This document shows, piece after piece, positions 32,305 to 33,002 of a DNA stretch of 33,002 nucleotides. Source of the DNA: Holdemanella porci (lineage in GTDB: Bacteria > Bacillota_I > Bacilli_A > Erysipelotrichales > Erysipelotrichaceae); assembly GCF_019052655.1 (NCBI RefSeq), contig NZ_JAHQVB010000019.1, forward strand, positions 1 through 33,002, read 5' to 3'. The position numbers and the translations under genes were made by a program. The notes under the pieces are model-generated. The model made no database searches. It was not told the origin of the DNA and was given only the letters and a program-made list of their open reading frames with translations. Position 1 is the stretch's first letter, and each line of letters starts with the position of its first letter.

Positions 32305-32529
32305 TTATTCACCAGGATTTGATTTTAATACTTTACCTGTATTAAATAATTCAGCGGCTCTTTTAGCAGCTTCTAAACGATCTTCTTCGTTTTTATAATC
32401 AACATGAACTGTATAGCAGCCACAATCCATGCATTGCGCATAGAATCCGTTTCCTTCTTCTTCTAGAATCGAACCACCTTCACATAGAGGGCATTCGTGT
32501 AAATTAACTAATTCATCAATGTTTTGCAT
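32305..32529 (-). CDS. Small zinc-ribbon protein, Lar-family-like
   Basis: A 74-residue protein with a zinc ribbon: C13-P-L-C16 and C33-M-D-C36-G-C38. The pattern CPLCEGGS, then GFYAQCMDCGCYT, then a helix with AAKRAAELFNTGKV resembles the Lar (restriction alleviation) family, in which CPFCGG and CxxCGA are followed by an AIxAWN helix. Lar family members outside Rac-like prophages are small zinc-ribbon proteins of unknown role. The ATG has AAGGAAGG upstream. It is a single-gene unit with its own promoter and terminator. Confidence 0.8.
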   Translation of the reverse strand: MQNIDELVNLHECPLCEGGSILEEEGNGFYAQCMDCGCYTVHVDYKNEEDRLEAAKRAAELFNTGKVLKSNPGE

Positions 32530-32558
32530 AAGAATCCTTCCTTCTTTTATTCTTATCT

Positions 32559-32587
32559 ATTGTACAATCAAATGCTAAGAAAGTTAA
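32559..32587 (-). promoter_or_regulatory. Promoter of the zinc-ribbon gene
   Basis: Reading the minus strand, TTAACT (32587-32582), a 17-bp spacer and TACAAT (32564-32559). Start expected about 25 nt before the ATG. Confidence 0.62.
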
Positions 32588-32618
32588 GAGAAATTTAAGG
32601 TTTAATAAAGGAATGAAA

Positions 32619-32627
32619 TGATATAAT
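32619..32627 (+). promoter_or_regulatory. Extended -10 promoter of the small membrane protein gene
   Basis: TGATATAAT is an extended -10 element with a perfect TATAAT at 32622-32627. No clear -35 box. The leader has AAGGGGATG-like spacing before the ATG at 32656. Confidence 0.6.
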
Positions 32628-32655
32628 ACATCGGTAACAATAAGGGGATGTTATT

Positions 32656-32877
32656 ATGAATCAAAAGGATCGTGTATTTACACCTGCATTTGTTGCGAAT
32701 TTATTTTTGATTGCAGGAACTGTTTTCTTGCTTTTAAAGGGGAAAATAAACGCATATGTAGGAGTAGATGGCTTAAAGCATGAAGGAATGGCTTTGGCAC
32801 TCATTGGATTTAGTTTCATGGTTGTCGGAATGTGCATATGGATTGTAATATGGATTAGTTGCAGGATGAATAAATGA
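32656..32877 (+). CDS. Small two-helix membrane protein of unknown function
   Basis: A 73-residue protein with two hydrophobic segments: FVANLFLIAGTVFLLLKG (about 13-30) and MALALIGFSFMVVGMCIWIV (about 45-66), joined by a short polar loop and ended by a short basic tail. I do not recognise the family. Evidence that it is real: an extended -10 promoter, an AAGGGGA ribosome binding site at good spacing, and a strong terminator straight after the stop. Confidence 0.72.
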   Translation: MNQKDRVFTPAFVANLFLIAGTVFLLLKGKINAYVGVDGLKHEGMALALIGFSFMVVGMCIWIVIWISCRMNK

Positions 32878-32892
32878 ATTCATCCTTTTTTT
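32863..32892 (+). terminator. Intrinsic terminator of the small membrane protein gene
   Basis: AGGATGAA (32863-32870) pairs with TTCATCCT (32879-32886), followed by seven T. The stop codon lies in the loop. Confidence 0.85.
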
Positions 32893-32897
32893 GTATA

Positions 32898-33002
32898 TTA
32901 AGATTTTGGCTTCGGAACAGGGGAATGCGGTATGTGAAAAAACTGTAGAATTGTCACAATTTGTTGATTATGAGGAACGACAAAAAGGACTATCGTAATA
33001 GC
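32898..33002 (-). CDS. Possible C-terminal end of an unidentified minus-strand protein (partial)
   Basis: Read on the minus strand from the window edge, a frame stays open for 34 codons and stops with TAA at 32900-32898, ending FFHIPHSPVPKPKS. I do not recognise it. A plus-strand frame over the same bases is also open for a similar length, so openness alone is weak evidence. No terminator follows on the minus strand. Confidence 0.25.
   Translation of the reverse strand, partial: AITIVLFVVPHNQQIVTILQFFHIPHSPVPKPKS

Noticed and set aside
1..33002. Search for insertion sequences, prophage, integrases, toxin-antitoxin pairs and restriction systems
   Set aside because: No transposase, integrase or phage structural motif was found, and the Lar-like zinc ribbon stands alone without phage genes. 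The window reads as core chromosome.

Overview
The window is a continuous stretch of AT-rich bacterial chromosome with short intergenic gaps and no insertion sequence, prophage or CRISPR array that I can see. It looks like a low-GC Firmicute (Bacillota). The evidence is a Bacillus-type DnaB/DnaI primosome pair, a T-box riboswitch ahead of thrS, strong AGGAGG-type ribosome binding sites, consensus TTGACA/TATAAT promoters, tRNA genes with encoded CCA, and mreCD. TGA is used as a stop (capA, mreD, radC), so it is not a Mycoplasma-type code. A gut Erysipelotrichia-like lineage is my best guess, but that is inference and no 16S gene is present.

Layout. 1-3900: the tail of an unidentified gene, then divergent iadA (isoaspartyl dipeptidase) and an ABC-F ATPase followed by a DMT permease. 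3904-7014: a minus-strand serine operon, serC-serA-PHP phosphatase; the PHP protein may supply the missing phosphoserine phosphatase step. 7055-11323: a phosphate-starvation operon, pstS-pstC-pstA-pstB-phoU, behind phased TTAACA repeats that look like a PhoP box, ending in a terminator shared with a convergent tRNA-Ala. 11431-13547: a CapA-like protein, smpB and ssrA (tmRNA), i.e. the trans-translation pair. 13572-16052: a NifX/NifB-like small protein, then a threonine T-box and thrS without the TGS domain. 16073-16727: a tRNA operon, Ser-Asp-Gly-Asp-Gly-Asp, containing an exact 171-bp tandem duplication. 16735-18402: a DUF1848 protein with a radical-SAM-like cysteine motif, a thioredoxin-like lipoprotein and tRNA-His. 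18445-20601: radC, mreC, mreD. 20608-26637: polA-mutM-coaE-dnaB-dnaI, a tightly overlapping replication and repair operon. 26651-33002: fba, an S9 peptidase, murA, a MATE transporter, a Lar-like zinc ribbon, a small membrane protein, and the end of an unidentified minus-strand reading frame.

Most genes are housekeeping. The least ordinary signals are regulatory: (i) five genes whose -10 box ends only 5-6 nt before the ATG with no Shine-Dalgarno sequence, suggesting leaderless mRNAs; (ii) three tRNA promoters that all carry a TTGCAA/TTGCAT -35 box; (iii) a murA terminator whose hairpin contains the -35 box of the next gene; (iv) a tmRNA with an apparently long 19-residue tag; and (v) the serC-serA-PHP arrangement. 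All functional statements rest on reading motifs in the translated sequence; no database search was run.
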